A stretch of DNA of 40,550 nt from Gnetum montanum (GCA_015680685.1 MNCI01038141.1:274657-315206), one strand, 5' to 3'. Counted from the first letter of the stretch, positions 9,867-20,666 are shown. Numbers and translations are program-made. The notes: generated by a model not told the origin, from the sequence alone.

Positions 9867-10562
9867 AAGACGAACTTCCTGGATAAACCTTTCAGTACAT
9901 GAAATAGGATTTTATTTAATGTTGTTTATTGCTTTCTCTCTCACCCTTATCTCCTAGAACATGGAATGAGTATGACTTGATTACGAGCATCTCAGTGTGA
10001 CTACTTGGTAACCCAGTGGCGTATTTAGGATCTGCGCTTGGTAATCCTAGCGGTAGTCATGCACCAAGATGTGTATAGATAATCAAGGAATCGGCTGCTC
10101 ATCGCACTTAGGCTAGATTAGATTCTCTCAACCCTTTCCTCCTAGTTAAGTGTCTCAGTACAACCACTTCGAGCACGTGCGTTACGCGTGGTGATCCCAG
10201 TAACGATTAGCGTTTAGTAGCCATGGTTGCATTGGTTCAGGGTGTGTACAGTAAGTGGGAATGGATGCTAATGCTAGGTAATTTAAACTTAGTGAGTTAG
10301 TTAGAATTAGTTAGTTAATCTTCTCAACCCTTCAACTCAATAGCATAGGCGATAAAACATAAAAGACTATAAAAATCATATACCTCGGACTTAACCATAC
10401 ACCGTGACAACTACAAGTAAGTCTGGGAAGACAACGAATGGTTAACCTTAAGTGTTCCATGAGGCGTGTAGGCACTTAGTCTGCGGAGTTTGACCGGATC
10501 GCACGTGCTACGCTGGTATTCGTATGGTTGAGTGTAGGGGTACCTCGCCACTCATCAATTGC

Positions 10563-12254
10563 TATGTGAGTTTCAACCTATTGGTTAACCATATCCTTTT
10601 ATGGTATCATGTGACTAGATTTTATAAATTAATTAATTATTTTTGGACTTTCCTATATCCTACTTGTTATTTGGTTGAAATAATTATAATATAGGTACAT
10701 CCCAAGATACATAGTCTAATGAGAATTTTATAACTGAACATTTCCCACCAAAATGAAATCCTTGACTTGGAGCTTTCAAATCAAAAGTATTACCATTATG
10801 CTAACACCTCATTATTAAATATGACTTCTTATTTCTATAAATACTTAACAACATTGGCTCTCTTTGTATTAGTTGTATATTTCTTTTTGTTTTTATCTTT
10901 TTCTAGCAGCTATGCATAATAAACATCTTGTTGATTTTAGATATAAACTTGATCTTATACAATAAAGCTTAGATAATAGTTGATCCTATAAGGTAAAATA
11001 AATATTCCTTAATCTATCTATTCTATTGGAAGCTTATAGTAGTTTACTTTCCTTCATTTATATGATATTTTTCTTATTGAATCTAAACCTAGTTTTCAAC
11101 TATTTTATTCAAAATTTTATTATTTTTCATATTTCTTATCTTTGCATTTTGATGTCTCCTTTCTCTAGTGTCATCTCCTTCTAGTGGAAATGACAATACA
11201 TTTCTAGCGTTTGTCTTATTTTGACATGATATTAGAAGCATCTAGCATGAGCGGCTACTTCTAAAATAGTATCTAGTAGACATTTTTTGAACATTTATGG
11301 ATGTGATTAACATGTCAAAAAAATAGAAGGAAAAATTTATACTATTGATATTAGCTAGTTAGGCAATGGGCAAGCATTGTGATGAAATTTAACCATATCG
11401 CTAATGAATGTCATTGTATTCAATATCAATAGGTTTCATTAACAAATATAACATTTGAAATAATGTAACTAATATGAAAAAGGACTAGTTATTCAATAAT
11501 GATAAGCATTGTGGAGGGATTTAGTCACATCACTTATGAATTATATATAGTCAATATCATACCTTGCCTAGGGTTGTAGCGAGGAACTAGGCCCTAGAAA
11601 ACTATAGGGTTGATACTAGCCATAATATAATCTAGTAGTCAAATATTATCATACATGACGGTACTAGATTGATAACCTCCATAGGTCACATGGATTGGGC
11701 TAGCATGATACTAGTTAGCCAATAGTTTGACTACAAGTCATTGTCCTTGATGAGCTGACCAAAATTTTAGAGCAAAATTACTCTCGTTGTAGAAATGTCA
11801 TCTTGTTTATGACTAACCTATGATTCATATCCATGGAGGAGTGGTTCAAAGTTAAGGAAATCATCAAGACATAGGATCAAATCCAATCAAATCCCACACT
11901 TAAGACTGTCACTCATAAGCAAAATCATGAATCGTCACCCTAACTTCTAATCTTATGTTCAAAAGTGAGAATTAAGGATTAAATCAACTTAAAACCGTAA
12001 AGTATAAACATGGATTGTGAAGATCACAAGGGAAATATCATTCAATCTATGATCCTACCACACTGTTCCATGGTGCAGTAACCTCAATAGCCCACTAATG
12101 GACTCCAATGGTCTTTAGTTGCCACTAGGCTCAATAGATCTTCACTTTAATAATTATTCAATGGAAATTAAGAATTGGATTTTAGCTTAATGTCGGTTCT
12201 CTTGTGTATTGACCCCCCTTATTGGGTGCCAAGATCTTTCATTTATACTCAAGA
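10563..12254. other. Gene-free AT-rich stretch with a diverged duplication
   Basis: No open frame of note. TATAAATACTTAAC near 10838 could be a TATA box on the plus strand, but no transcript can be assigned. About 11353-11428 and 11483-11552 are imperfect repeats of each other (CTAGTTA...CAAT..., AAGCATTGTG, CACATC/CATATC...AATGAAT, CAATATCA), spaced about 130 bp apart. The stretch may be the eroded upstream part of the plus-strand element whose integrase tail starts at 12255. Confidence 0.5.
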
Positions 12255-12483
12255 TAGGTAGAAATAACAACATCACCATGACCTAAACAAGTGTAAGATC
12301 AAGGAAGAAGACCTGGTCCTCAAATCTATGAGTGAGCATGTGGAAAAATTGTCCACCAACTGGGAGGGACCTTTCTTGGTCACTAAGGCCTATGACAATG
12401 GAGCCTTTAGGATAACAGACATGGAAGGAAACAAGTTGGCCAATATAATCAATAATTCCTACCTAAAGCCTTACTACATGTAG
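12255..12483 (+). pseudogene. pol: Tat/Ogre-like integrase C-terminal end
   Basis: The plus strand reads KIKEEDLVLKSM, then NWEGPFLVTKAYDNGAFRI and DMEGNKL, ending SYLKPYYM before a TAG stop. This is the order of the integrase C-terminal domain of Tat-branch plant gypsy elements: a GDLVL-type strand, the GPY/F motif as WEGPF, the GAYRL..DxxG turn, and a final LKxYY. The upstream catalytic core is not recognisable, so only the 3' end of this plus-strand element survives here. Confidence 0.75.
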
Positions 12484-13463
12484 CCTATGAGAATCAACAA
12501 TTCACATCGACGATGTTTGCAATTAATGACAAGCAAGCCTGCATAACATCTTTTTGCATAATAGAAGAATTGTGAAACTTTGTAACATGAGTGACCTATG
12601 GTAGCTTGGTTTGCGAATCATTTTATATGGCCTTATGCATTATCATGTAATAACATGTTCTCTTTGTCTTGTTTCCTATTCTCTTGGAGTTGTGCTTTGC
12701 AAGATGAAGCTCGAAGTCATCGTGAAGGTGCAAGTCATTATAGAAACAAGTCACCATGTGACCTTGATGCACAAGATTTGGTGAGTTTATCTTACTTTAT
12801 CAAGAGTGATTGTTTCACTTGACTCCTATTACCATTCCCTTAAGCCCAATATTGTAGCTTAATTATAACCCTCCTCACCCTAAGCACCAATGATGATTAA
12901 TGTTTGACACTCATGCATTATGGCCATATGACATCCCTTTGTCATGCTCCACCTAAAATTCCATTAGATGTAACACATTTAATTCAATGAGAAAACCATC
13001 AAGTCTATTGAATGTAACACATTTCATTTAATAGGAAAACCAAATCAAACCTAGCCTTGGCAAAGAAATCCAGTGAAGGTTTCATCTCACAAAAGAAATG
13101 GGAAAGCAAATCACCACAAGGCTGAAAGGCCAATGAAGACCAAAAGATAAACTGATGACTCCAAACATGAAAAGGGAGGAGCCTGATGGTCAAAGAAAAC
13201 TTGGAGTGAGATGTTGGTTAAACGCATTATTGAGTGACCAAAACTTCAAAACACAAAGTGCGAAGACTTATTGATTGATCAACATGTCAATGCCATAATT
13301 GTAGCCATGACATTAACATTTGGACCTCATTGTTAATCCTATGAACATTTCCATATAGCTAGTGTAGTTTTTATCCTCTATTATCCCATCATAATCTTAT
13401 CCCATCATCATAAGTAGTTATTTGACATGGTTTGACACTACTAAGTCAAGCATGGAGATGGAA
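12484..13463 (+). other. 3' non-coding region of the plus-strand Tat-like element
   Basis: About 1 kb between the integrase stop and the probable 3' LTR. A 74-codon frame at 12598-12822 has no recognisable domain. GGAGTGAGATGTTGG at about 13202 and CATGGAGATGGAATGTTGG at about 13451 both look like a purine tract followed by TGTTGG. I prefer the second as the LTR junction. Confidence 0.4.
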
Positions 13464-13689
13464 TGTTGGTGATGGACATGTAGTGGTGTTTTGTATTCTT
13501 TGTCAATGTATCTCATGTTAATCATCAAGACACCAACAAAGAGGGGCCAATGAAACATCACTAAGAAAACACATGTTGTAACCTTTTGGACATTGTAACT
13601 TTCACCCCATGAAACCCAAGCCTAAAATCTCATTGTAAAATGTGAAGATTGTAATCCACAAGATGCAATTTCACACACTTTAACTTTTG
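13464..13689 (+). repeat. Probable 3' LTR start of the Tat-like element
   Basis: It begins TGTTGGTGATGG directly after the purine-rich CATGGAGATGGAA, a usual polypurine tract and LTR start arrangement. It runs to the single N at 13690. If the contig 13691-14232 is flipped, this U3 would be followed by a TATA box and poly(A) signal in the same orientation. The other LTR of the element is not in the window. Confidence 0.4.
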
Positions 13690-13690
13690 N

Positions 13691-13886
13691 CCATAGATGC
13701 CACAGTCAGCTCCATGATCTGGATGCTCCAAAACTTTCAAAACTACAAGAATTTGCTATTCCCTTCACCAAATATGTGGCATTGGTGGTGTAGGGAGGTA
13801 AGATGTGTGGGGGTTTTGGGCCACAAGGAAGAGCCACCCTGGAAGTCTTAGTGCCCAGGTTGCTCAACATTTCCATAAAATGTCAT
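13691..13886 (+). repeat. 196-bp inverted repeat, left arm
   Basis: As far as I can read it, this is an exact reverse complement of 14234-14429. It starts CCATAGATGCCACAG immediately after the single N at 13690. Such identity in otherwise diverged sequence, with an N on the outer edge, points to an assembly cause. Confidence 0.9.
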
Positions 13887-14046
13887 CCAATCTTAGGGGT
13901 CAAACAATGGTCAAAATCATTATAGTTTCCATGCTAAGATTGCTCCAAAATCCCTATATTCACGATGAATTTTCAAACCTCTTAAGTGCTAAAATGCTGG
14001 AAATCTTAAAAAGGTGTGAAACCTTTTCATGATGTTTAAGCTTGGC

Positions 14047-14054
14047 TTATATAG
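14047..14054 (-). promoter_or_regulatory. TATA box on the minus strand of a probably inverted contig
   Basis: The minus strand reads CCTATATAAGCCAAGC. In the present orientation this promoter points away from the plus-strand LTR. If 13691-14232 is flipped it lies downstream of 13464-13689 and upstream of the poly(A) signal at 14535, as in a plant LTR. Confidence 0.4.
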
Positions 14055-14233
14055 GTTTCATGGCCATAAATTTTACTACAAATTTTTGTACTAATTATTA
14101 ATAGATTGATGTCATTTGCAAGTGTAGCAAGTATCTAAATATAACATGGTTTCTATGTATGGTAATTCTTGATACTTCCAAGGTATCAAAACCATTCTAG
14201 TTACCAAAAATAGTAAATGGGAATTTTACCCAN

Positions 14234-14429
14234 ATGACATTTTATGGAAATGTTGAGCAACCTGGGCACTAAGACTTCCAGGGTGGCTCTTCCTTGTGGC
14301 CCAAAACCCCCACACATCTTACCTCCCTACACCACCAATGCCACATATTTGGTGAAGGGAATAGCAAATTCTTGTAGTTTTGAAAGTTTTGGAGCATCCA
14401 GATCATGGAGCTGACTGTGGCATCTATGG
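14234..14429 (-). repeat. 196-bp inverted repeat, right arm
   Basis: Exact reverse complement of 13691-13886, starting directly after the single N at 14233. After its end (ATCTATGG) the sequence continues as CTACTAGC, which is not shared with the left arm. Confidence 0.9.
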
Positions 14430-15059
14430 CTACTAGCTTTAACAAACTTCAAACCCCATTGAAGTGAATCTTTTGCATCCTAGGCACCATTTGTACATAT
14501 CTCGAACTCTTCTTTATTTTCAATATTTTATTGCAATAAAGTTTACAGTTCTTTTTGTTGTGAAAATATTTTATAATTTCATATTATTCTGTGCATACAT
14601 TTTAAATTAGATCTATATTTCATTTAATTTTTATTACCCCTTTTTACACTCTCTAAGTCCCCAGGTGATCGGCAAGATCATTTAGGATACCTCAAATATT
14701 ATTTTTGGAGGTCCTTGGGATTTGGAGTTAAAGCTGTTTTGCCTAGGGCCTTTGGTTTTCTAGCGACCAAATGTTTTAGTCACTAAAGTAGGCTTTTTAT
14801 TTTTTTAGCTACTAATTCTTTAAGTTTTCTTATGCATTATGCATCTATCAATATTTTTTATGTCCTCTTCAATGCTAGAGATGACGGTTGTTGTTGTTGT
14901 TTTCCTCTTGAAGCTTAGTAGGTGCCTTATCTTTCATCATTTCTACCATGATGTGACAAGAGCTCTATGAACCATACCATTGGTGTAGAGGGTTGTTTCT
15001 TCCCTTTTACAATCTTTTCTACTAAGGAATGAAAATGGTAGTATCTTCCTACCCTTCTC
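14430..15059. other. Possible LTR R/U5 remainder, then unassigned sequence
   Basis: GCAATAAAGTTTAC at 14533-14546 is a good plant poly(A) signal on the plus strand and may belong to the Tat-like LTR. The following AT-rich part has no ORF. A (GTT)n run lies near 14888-14903. Towards 15000 it passes into the minus-strand gag-like frame. Confidence 0.4.
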
Positions 15060-15500
15060 ATTCTTCTTGAAATGCTTCTTCATTTCAAGGAAGATGAGTT
15101 AAGATAGGTTGATTTACAACTTTATGCTTAGAGTCATGCATGCCCTAATAGAGAACATAGTTACCTTGCTTGACCTTACTGTTGGATTAAAGTGATAGAC
15201 ATGATCTTAAAATAAGCTTGCTCCACCTTAGTTAGGACACTGTACTCTTTATGGTCGACTCCATATCCCTGTTGGATCCACTCTTTCTTAGCTTTTGAGT
15301 CTACCTAAGGGGAAAACTCTACAAGTTGGTCCCTAATATTAGGTAATCCAAAGGCCTCTACTATTACTTTAACTAAATAAGAGATTGTTATGTCTTTAAT
15401 ATTAATAGTTACATCCTCCTATTAGTTGTTCCACAAAAGATAAGTTTCCCCCATATACCATTCTCCATTGGTGGAGAGAATGTGCCATAGTAGAGACCCT
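15060..15500 (-). pseudogene. Gag-like fragment of a minus-strand element (element G)
   Basis: The minus strand can be read in one frame over about 130 codons with few stops: LSTNGEWYMGETYLLW, then DITISYLVKVIVEAFGLPN, EFSP, AKKEWIQQGYGVDHKEY and VEQAYFKIM. The ISYxxKVIxEAFGLP pattern recalls the gag of Tat-branch elements, where a ...I(S/A)EVTGLP stretch is usual, but the match is from memory and weak. Its position downstream of a possible PBS at 15733-15750 fits a gag. Two adjacent stops near 15420 and one at about 15306 break it. Confidence 0.35.
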
Positions 15501-15732
15501 TGTAGTTGCATCTTGACTTCTTCTAGTGCAAGCTCTAGGAAAGATCCAAAATTTAGTTCCTGTAGGATGAAAACCTAAATTTCTTTGGTGCAGACCTTCT
15601 TCAAGTAGACCTTTGTAAGCATGACCTCAAGGTTGAATTGTAGTATTTGGATCTCATCTTGCCTAGTGTTGGCGACCGTTTGGGACGCGATCACCAACGA
15701 GTGTACTCGAACAGGATTTAGGTGCCTGCTGG

Positions 15733-15750
15733 TCTCTGGCAACACCAAGG
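15733..15750 (-). other. Possible primer binding site of element G
   Basis: The minus strand reads CCTTGGTGTTGCCAGAGA next to the N run. The TGG...GTTGCCnGnGA part resembles the TGGCGCCGTTGCCGGGGA-type PBS, with a 3-base deletion and two changes. Its place, right of the gag-like frame and at the gap edge, is where a 5' LTR junction would be. Confidence 0.3.
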
Positions 15751-15751
15751 C

Positions 15752-16610
15752 NNNNNNNNNNNNNNNNNNNNNNNNNNNNNNNNNNNNNNNNNNNNNNNNN
15801 NNNNNNNNNNNNNNNNNNNNNNNNNNNNNNNNNNNNNNNNNNNNNNNNNNNNNNNNNNNNNNNNNNNNNNNNNNNNNNNNNNNNNNNNNNNNNNNNNNNN
15901 NNNNNNNNNNNNNNNNNNNNNNNNNNNNNNNNNNNNNNNNNNNNNNNNNNNNNNNNNNNNNNNNNNNNNNNNNNNNNNNNNNNNNNNNNNNNNNNNNNNN
16001 NNNNNNNNNNNNNNNNNNNNNNNNNNNNNNNNNNNNNNNNNNNNNNNNNNNNNNNNNNNNNNNNNNNNNNNNNNNNNNNNNNNNNNNNNNNNNNNNNNNN
16101 NNNNNNNNNNNNNNNNNNNNNNNNNNNNNNNNNNNNNNNNNNNNNNNNNNNNNNNNNNNNNNNNNNNNNNNNNNNNNNNNNNNNNNNNNNNNNNNNNNNN
16201 NNNNNNNNNNNNNNNNNNNNNNNNNNNNNNNNNNNNNNNNNNNNNNNNNNNNNNNNNNNNNNNNNNNNNNNNNNNNNNNNNNNNNNNNNNNNNNNNNNNN
16301 NNNNNNNNNNNNNNNNNNNNNNNNNNNNNNNNNNNNNNNNNNNNNNNNNNNNNNNNNNNNNNNNNNNNNNNNNNNNNNNNNNNNNNNNNNNNNNNNNNNN
16401 NNNNNNNNNNNNNNNNNNNNNNNNNNNNNNNNNNNNNNNNNNNNNNNNNNNNNNNNNNNNNNNNNNNNNNNNNNNNNNNNNNNNNNNNNNNNNNNNNNNN
16501 NNNNNNNNNNNNNNNNNNNNNNNNNNNNNNNNNNNNNNNNNNNNNNNNNNNNNNNNNNNNNNNNNNNNNNNNNNNNNNNNNNNNNNNNNNNNNNNNNNNN
16601 NNNNNNNNNN
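15752..16610. other. Assembly gap (859 N)
   Basis: Unsequenced run of N. Any frames that span it have no meaning. By context it probably hides most of the 5' LTR of element G. Confidence 0.95.
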
Positions 16611-16989
16611 AGCAATTGTTCACAATTTCTTTACAAAGCTCTTCTCAAGACCTTGGGTATGTCTCCGAGTGAGAGCCCAAGTGTGATGTATGAGACCTCC
16701 CAAAAGTCTTCTAAGTGATGTATGAAACCCCAATTATTCCCTCCAAAAGTCCTTATAAAAAATGAGATTCCAATCCCTTCTTTTCTCTCCTTGAAGCCCT
16801 TTTATAGGGTTCAAAGGTAGGTAGGGAAGTTACAATTTCAAAAAAAATCTCAAAATATCTCACCTAACTTTTCTCCCAAGTAACTTGACTAACCAATTAG
16901 AAGATTACTTGCCCAACAAGCTAGGAGAAAGTTATGTAGTTAGGGAGTTAGGAACTTATGCATAAAATTAGGAGAATTTTATGCTAACA
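16611..16989 (-). repeat. Partial LTR of element G with TATA box
   Basis: The minus strand carries GAACCCTATAAAAGGGC (16796-16812), a strong TATA box with GC-rich flanks, followed downstream by a pyrimidine/purine-rich leader. The + strand reads GCTAACA at 16983-16989, so the minus-strand LTR would start TGTTAGC about 180 bases upstream of the TATA box. If the LTR runs to the PBS it would be about 1.24 kb including the gap. The edges are inferred. Confidence 0.4.
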
Positions 16990-17169
16990 TTAATGTAATG
17001 TGACATTAAATGTAATGGGATAATCAATATTGCAAAAAAAAATTTATGGGTAGTAACTTATATGTTTTAAAATAATTTTTCATGACTTGGGATAATTGAA
17101 GGCAAGTTTTTAAATCAAGGCTTCATATAATGGGTACTTCATATGATGGATATATATATATTGTTGGTT

Positions 17170-18200
17170 AATTTATAATCCATCTTAACCATATACTTTG
17201 AGCGGCAGAAGTAATCAAATAATTCTTGGTGAAAGCGGCAAAGTTACGTCCTTAAATGATTCTTCTTGTCTTCCTTGTAAATCGCGTAGAGGCTCAATCA
17301 TAGTTCCAGGACAACGGTCTTTCTCTCATTTCTGCACAAAACTTGTAAGAACCGACACATGTTTGAATCAACATTCAAAATGCAGCATCATCCCAAACCA
17401 TAGATTCGAACTGCCATCGCACAATAGGGCCCTGCAAAACTGTAACTGACGATCTGCAACTGCATCTGGCTCTGTCGTCGCGTGCTGGAGAAGAAGGGTT
17501 TTCTTGAAGAACGACGCGCTGAGCATACTGTCCCAAACAGAGGGTTTTGATTGCCAGATATTTTTTTGTTTTGCCCCCAAATTTGGTTTAGGGCTTCTTG
17601 CATTTCTTGTTTTTGTTTGTCTCCACCATTGTCATTGATTACAGGACCAGGGATGAATGTGTTGTGAATCTGCAGCCACTGAAACCGTAGGAACCTTTAG
17701 AGCCGTTGCTGCCCATGCAACTGAAACTGCTACGGCCTGCGACAAAAATAGAATCGGGGCCCGAACAAAATGGGACGTCTTTCTCCGTGTATTGTATACA
17801 GAGGGTTTCGATTTTTTCTTTGTTGTTTAATCCCTACGTTCTTCCCTCCATTGGCCTCAGTTCTATCTGATTTTCTCCACGCGATTGCTGCCTGAAACCC
17901 CTGTTAAAACAGCTCATCGGTGTAAGAAGGACCTCCCACACGCTTCACGAACTTAGGTTTGGTGTCTGACGAGTTGGCAACATAGCTCCGATTGGTACGT
18001 GGACGTAGTCTAGAACCAGCAAGCCAAAGGAAACACCCCAATACCGCGGCATTCAGCTCTGTTTTTTTTTCTGATTTCATTTTTCCCAGAAGCATTAACA
18101 ATGGGTCTCGGGTTATACGTGAATTTGGGTTTTCTGCAATACAAAAACCTTTACACCCTTTGATAATTACGAATTCAAAACCAGTTGGACTCTTTAGCTG
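17170..18200. other. GC-richer island of unknown nature
   Basis: This kilobase is clearly richer in G+C and CpG than its surroundings and lacks stop-dense AT-rich runs, yet no frame exceeds about 83 codons and no protein family is recognisable on either strand. Phrases such as AGGGTTTTGATTGCC and CAGAGGGTTTCGATTTT recall 5' leaders of plant genes or LTR R/U5 regions. It begins just after TATATATATTGTTGGTTAA, which could be an LTR edge of TGTTGG type. Host first exon, CpG-rich LTR, or promoter are all open. Confidence 0.4.
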
Positions 18201-18450
18201 ATTTTTGATAATCCACTACCCACGGTGTTGTTTATTTTGCCAATATTAATCAAGTAGTATGCTTTCTTGTGGTAAATAATCCTTCTCTTTTTTATTCCAA
18301 CCTTCACTCAAGAAAATATCTTGGTACTTTAATTTACTTTCCAAGAAGGCTTAAATCATCAACATTATTTACCAAGCTTTCTTCTCCAAGAATACCCATT
18401 ACTCACAATACTAAATAGCAAATTTACAACCAGGGATTTTGCTCATATTT

Positions 18451-18486
18451 TGAACAAAATATTCCAACTGAACAAAATATTCCAAC
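18451..18486. repeat. 18-bp perfect tandem duplication
   Basis: TGAACAAAATATTCCAAC occurs twice in direct succession (18451-18468 and 18469-18486). Confidence 0.9.
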
Positions 18487-18559
18487 TGCTCCATGTAATG
18501 GCCAAATGTGCCAACACCTAGATTGCTCCATTTCAACTATAGAAATTAGATGGATAGAT

Positions 18560-18744
18560 TTCACCTTGAGCTCCTCATGCAGGCCTGGTAGCATGGGTGC
18601 TCTTGGCTACTTGCTCTTGGGATTGTTATTATGGTTATTATTATTGCTCACTTCCACCATGTGGTCATTTGTCCCTAGGCTATGATGGTCCTCTCACTTA
18701 CAATCTTGGTTTATGTGCCATCCACTATCACAAAAATAACCCAT
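18560..18744 (-). pseudogene. Decayed retroelement gag zinc knuckle
   Basis: The minus strand from 18744 reads MGYFCDSGWHINQDCK. This fits the nucleocapsid knuckle C-X2-C-X4-H-X4-C with the first Cys changed to Gly (GGT for TGT). A stop follows, then an Asn/His-rich tail. The knuckle spacing differs from family 1 (X3 between C and H), so this is another element, perhaps Ty1/copia or another gypsy family. No pol partner is seen. Confidence 0.4.
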
Positions 18745-18789
18745 GGTTAATCATGTAAATATAATCTTATTTTATTTGGATACCTTTCT

Positions 18790-19489
18790 TCATCTAATCA
18801 AGTTAAGTTTATTGGTCAAAAGATGGGATTTTAGGGTTAAGTTCTTATTTAGTGATCACATGTGTATGATCTTATTTTATTCATGCTTTAATGGAGGTTG
18901 AGTATTAATATTAAATCTTATGATCATTAATTTAATATTATTTTAATATCTTATTCATTGGATGTTAGAAAAATTTCCAAAAAATTTTCTATGAAAACGT
19001 AGTATATGATGTCCCCATAACATAAAGCATATCTTTGGTAGCTCAAGGATTAAAGAATGGGTGAAAATGGATAAACTATTATCAATTTATGGCTCTTGGA
19101 AGGCTTTGGGATCTAAAAAAGTATAAAACTTCTCATACATTTGTAAGAAAATGTGAAAAATGAGCAAAGTGTTTTGTGTATATATAGGATTTTTATGCTA
19201 CGTTGATGGGAATGCGTTGATGGGCCTATGTCAACTAGTCTAGCTACATTGATTGGGATGCATTGATGCAGCTATTTGTAGCTATTTTAAACTTAAAATA
19301 TTGAGAAATTTTGAACAAGTTTAGGGTCAAAAAAATAGCCAAATGGGAGTAAAAAAGCTAGGAAATCATGACAACAACATTTTTGAGGGTATGAATTCAA
19401 TAAATTAGAGCAATTTAATTACATAGAATGAGTAATTAAAAGATTTTCCTTATGCCAAAGTAAAGTAAAACTTGATGGTGCAAGCTATT
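18790..19489. other. AT-rich sequence without recognisable features
   Basis: No ORF or known element. CGTTGATGGG.../CATTGATGCAGC phrases near 19200-19280 repeat loosely. Somewhere between about 19390 and 19490 similarity to the 3' region of family 1 copies C and D begins, so the left border of copy B lies here. No 3' LTR is present. Confidence 0.5.
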
Positions 19490-20666
19490 AAGATGATTGG
19501 AATTGCAATGAGGTCCATGGTTAGAGGGTTGAACTTGAAGGAAACCAAAAGTTATACAAGTGGGTCTTCCCCAAATCAAGCTTATGCCTAATATGCCCTT
19601 GCATAACCTTATCACAAAAAGTCTGTAGGCAACCTAGATGATGAATGGTTGCTCAAGTTAAACATCATGCATATGTGAAATATTGTCTTAGGATTATGCA
19701 AACTATAAAATAAAAGTATTAATTGACCTTTATATGAGATAGCAAGGTGAAAGAAAATGAAGTGTGAGAATGGTAGAGGAAAAATCCACATCACAGTCAC
19801 ATGGGATCTTTAGTGAGATGTGTGATTAAGATGATCCAATACTAGTCTATTCAGAGTCTAGACCAAGTCCATTCAAATGATAGTGACCTCACATTGATGT
19901 ATTCCTCCTCTCCTAGCATCATGAGACTATGACAACCATAAAGGATAACCATCACTCCAAGAAAAGAAGAAAAGAGAAGGAAGTAGTTAGGGCTTAGAAA
20001 AGTATCTTCAAGCATGAGTAACATGTCTTTCTAGCCATCTAACTAGTGCTTGTAGTCCAAGAGATTGTTAGAGAGATGTGCTTTGAATTTTCCTTTTTCT
20101 AGAAACCACACCATACAAAGACATACTTCCTTTTATGGTTGATAGCAGGAGTGATGATATACCCATGAGGAGCCATAGAACTTAAGAAGGAAGTTAAAAA
20201 AATACAACAAATCCCCTTGAGGTCATATCCTTTTCCATTTCCACTTGGTCCTTCCTTAATTTTTTAGGTAACAAGATCACATGTTACTTTTAGTTTTGAT
20301 ATGAAAGAACCTTCATGCTCCCATAATGCAAAACTTCACGTGAGATAGATCGAATAGGTGGATGTCATGAACTCATTACCTAATACCACTAGAAAACTGA
20401 TAAACTATTAGTAGAGAGCATAAGCAAAAGACAAAGTTGGCCTAAATATTAAATCATAACTTGATAATTGTGTTCAACAATCTCAAAAGTTCATAGTATC
20501 CATGGAACAAAATCAAATATTTCAATTACTACTAAATGAAAATAATAGGAAAATAACAAGAAAAGGAAAATATATAAAATAATCAATAAAATATAAAGAA
20601 AATGAAAAACATATAAAGAATGTTGTAAAAAAAATTAAGAAAAACTTGTTCATCCTCATCAAGATA
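19490..20666 (-). mobile_element. Copy B: 3' non-coding region, truncated
   Basis: It aligns by eye with 28490-29771 (copy C) and about 36630-37782 (copy D); for example GTGGGTCTTCCCCAAA.CAAGCTTATGCC matches 36677 onwards. The outer part and the 3' LTR, which C and D keep, are missing, so copy B is 3'-truncated. It carries the hairpin block at 20076-20122 (TGTGCTTTGAAT...CACCATACAAAGAC). Confidence 0.65.
20076..20122 (-). promoter_or_regulatory. Conserved hairpin block, copy B
   Basis: GATGTGCTTTGAAT, a pyrimidine-rich centre, then CCACACCATACAAAGAC. CTTTG pairs with CAAAG across the loop, and TTTTC with GAAA inside it. The same block occurs at 28978-29032, 29058-29112 and 37221-37276. Confidence 0.45.

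Larger units (their letters stand above)
9603..10557 (+). mobile_element. Family 1 solo LTR, 955 bp, plus orientation, with 5-bp TSD
   Basis: It begins TGATGAGATGCGATATC and ends CGCCACTCATCA. ATTGC stands directly before it (9598-9602) and directly after it (10558-10562), an exact 5-bp target duplication. No PBS, polypurine tract or coding sequence adjoins, so this is a solo LTR left by recombination between the two LTRs of one insertion. Its reverse complement aligns with the LTRs at 2357, 26975, 35102 and 39455. It is the only family 1 copy in plus orientation. Confidence 0.92.

Noticed and set aside
12598-12822. 74-codon plus-strand frame as a small host gene
   Set aside because: It lies in the 3' region of a degraded Tat-like element, shows no domain and has no promoter or conserved counterpart in the window.
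13691-14429. A MITE or foldback element with 196-bp terminal inverted repeats
   Set aside because: The arms are identical, have no target duplication, and each is bounded by a single N; contig misorientation explains all of this.
15575-16718. Long open frames on both strands across the N run
   Set aside because: They are made of unknown residues spanning the 859-base gap; only a few dozen real codons exist on each side.
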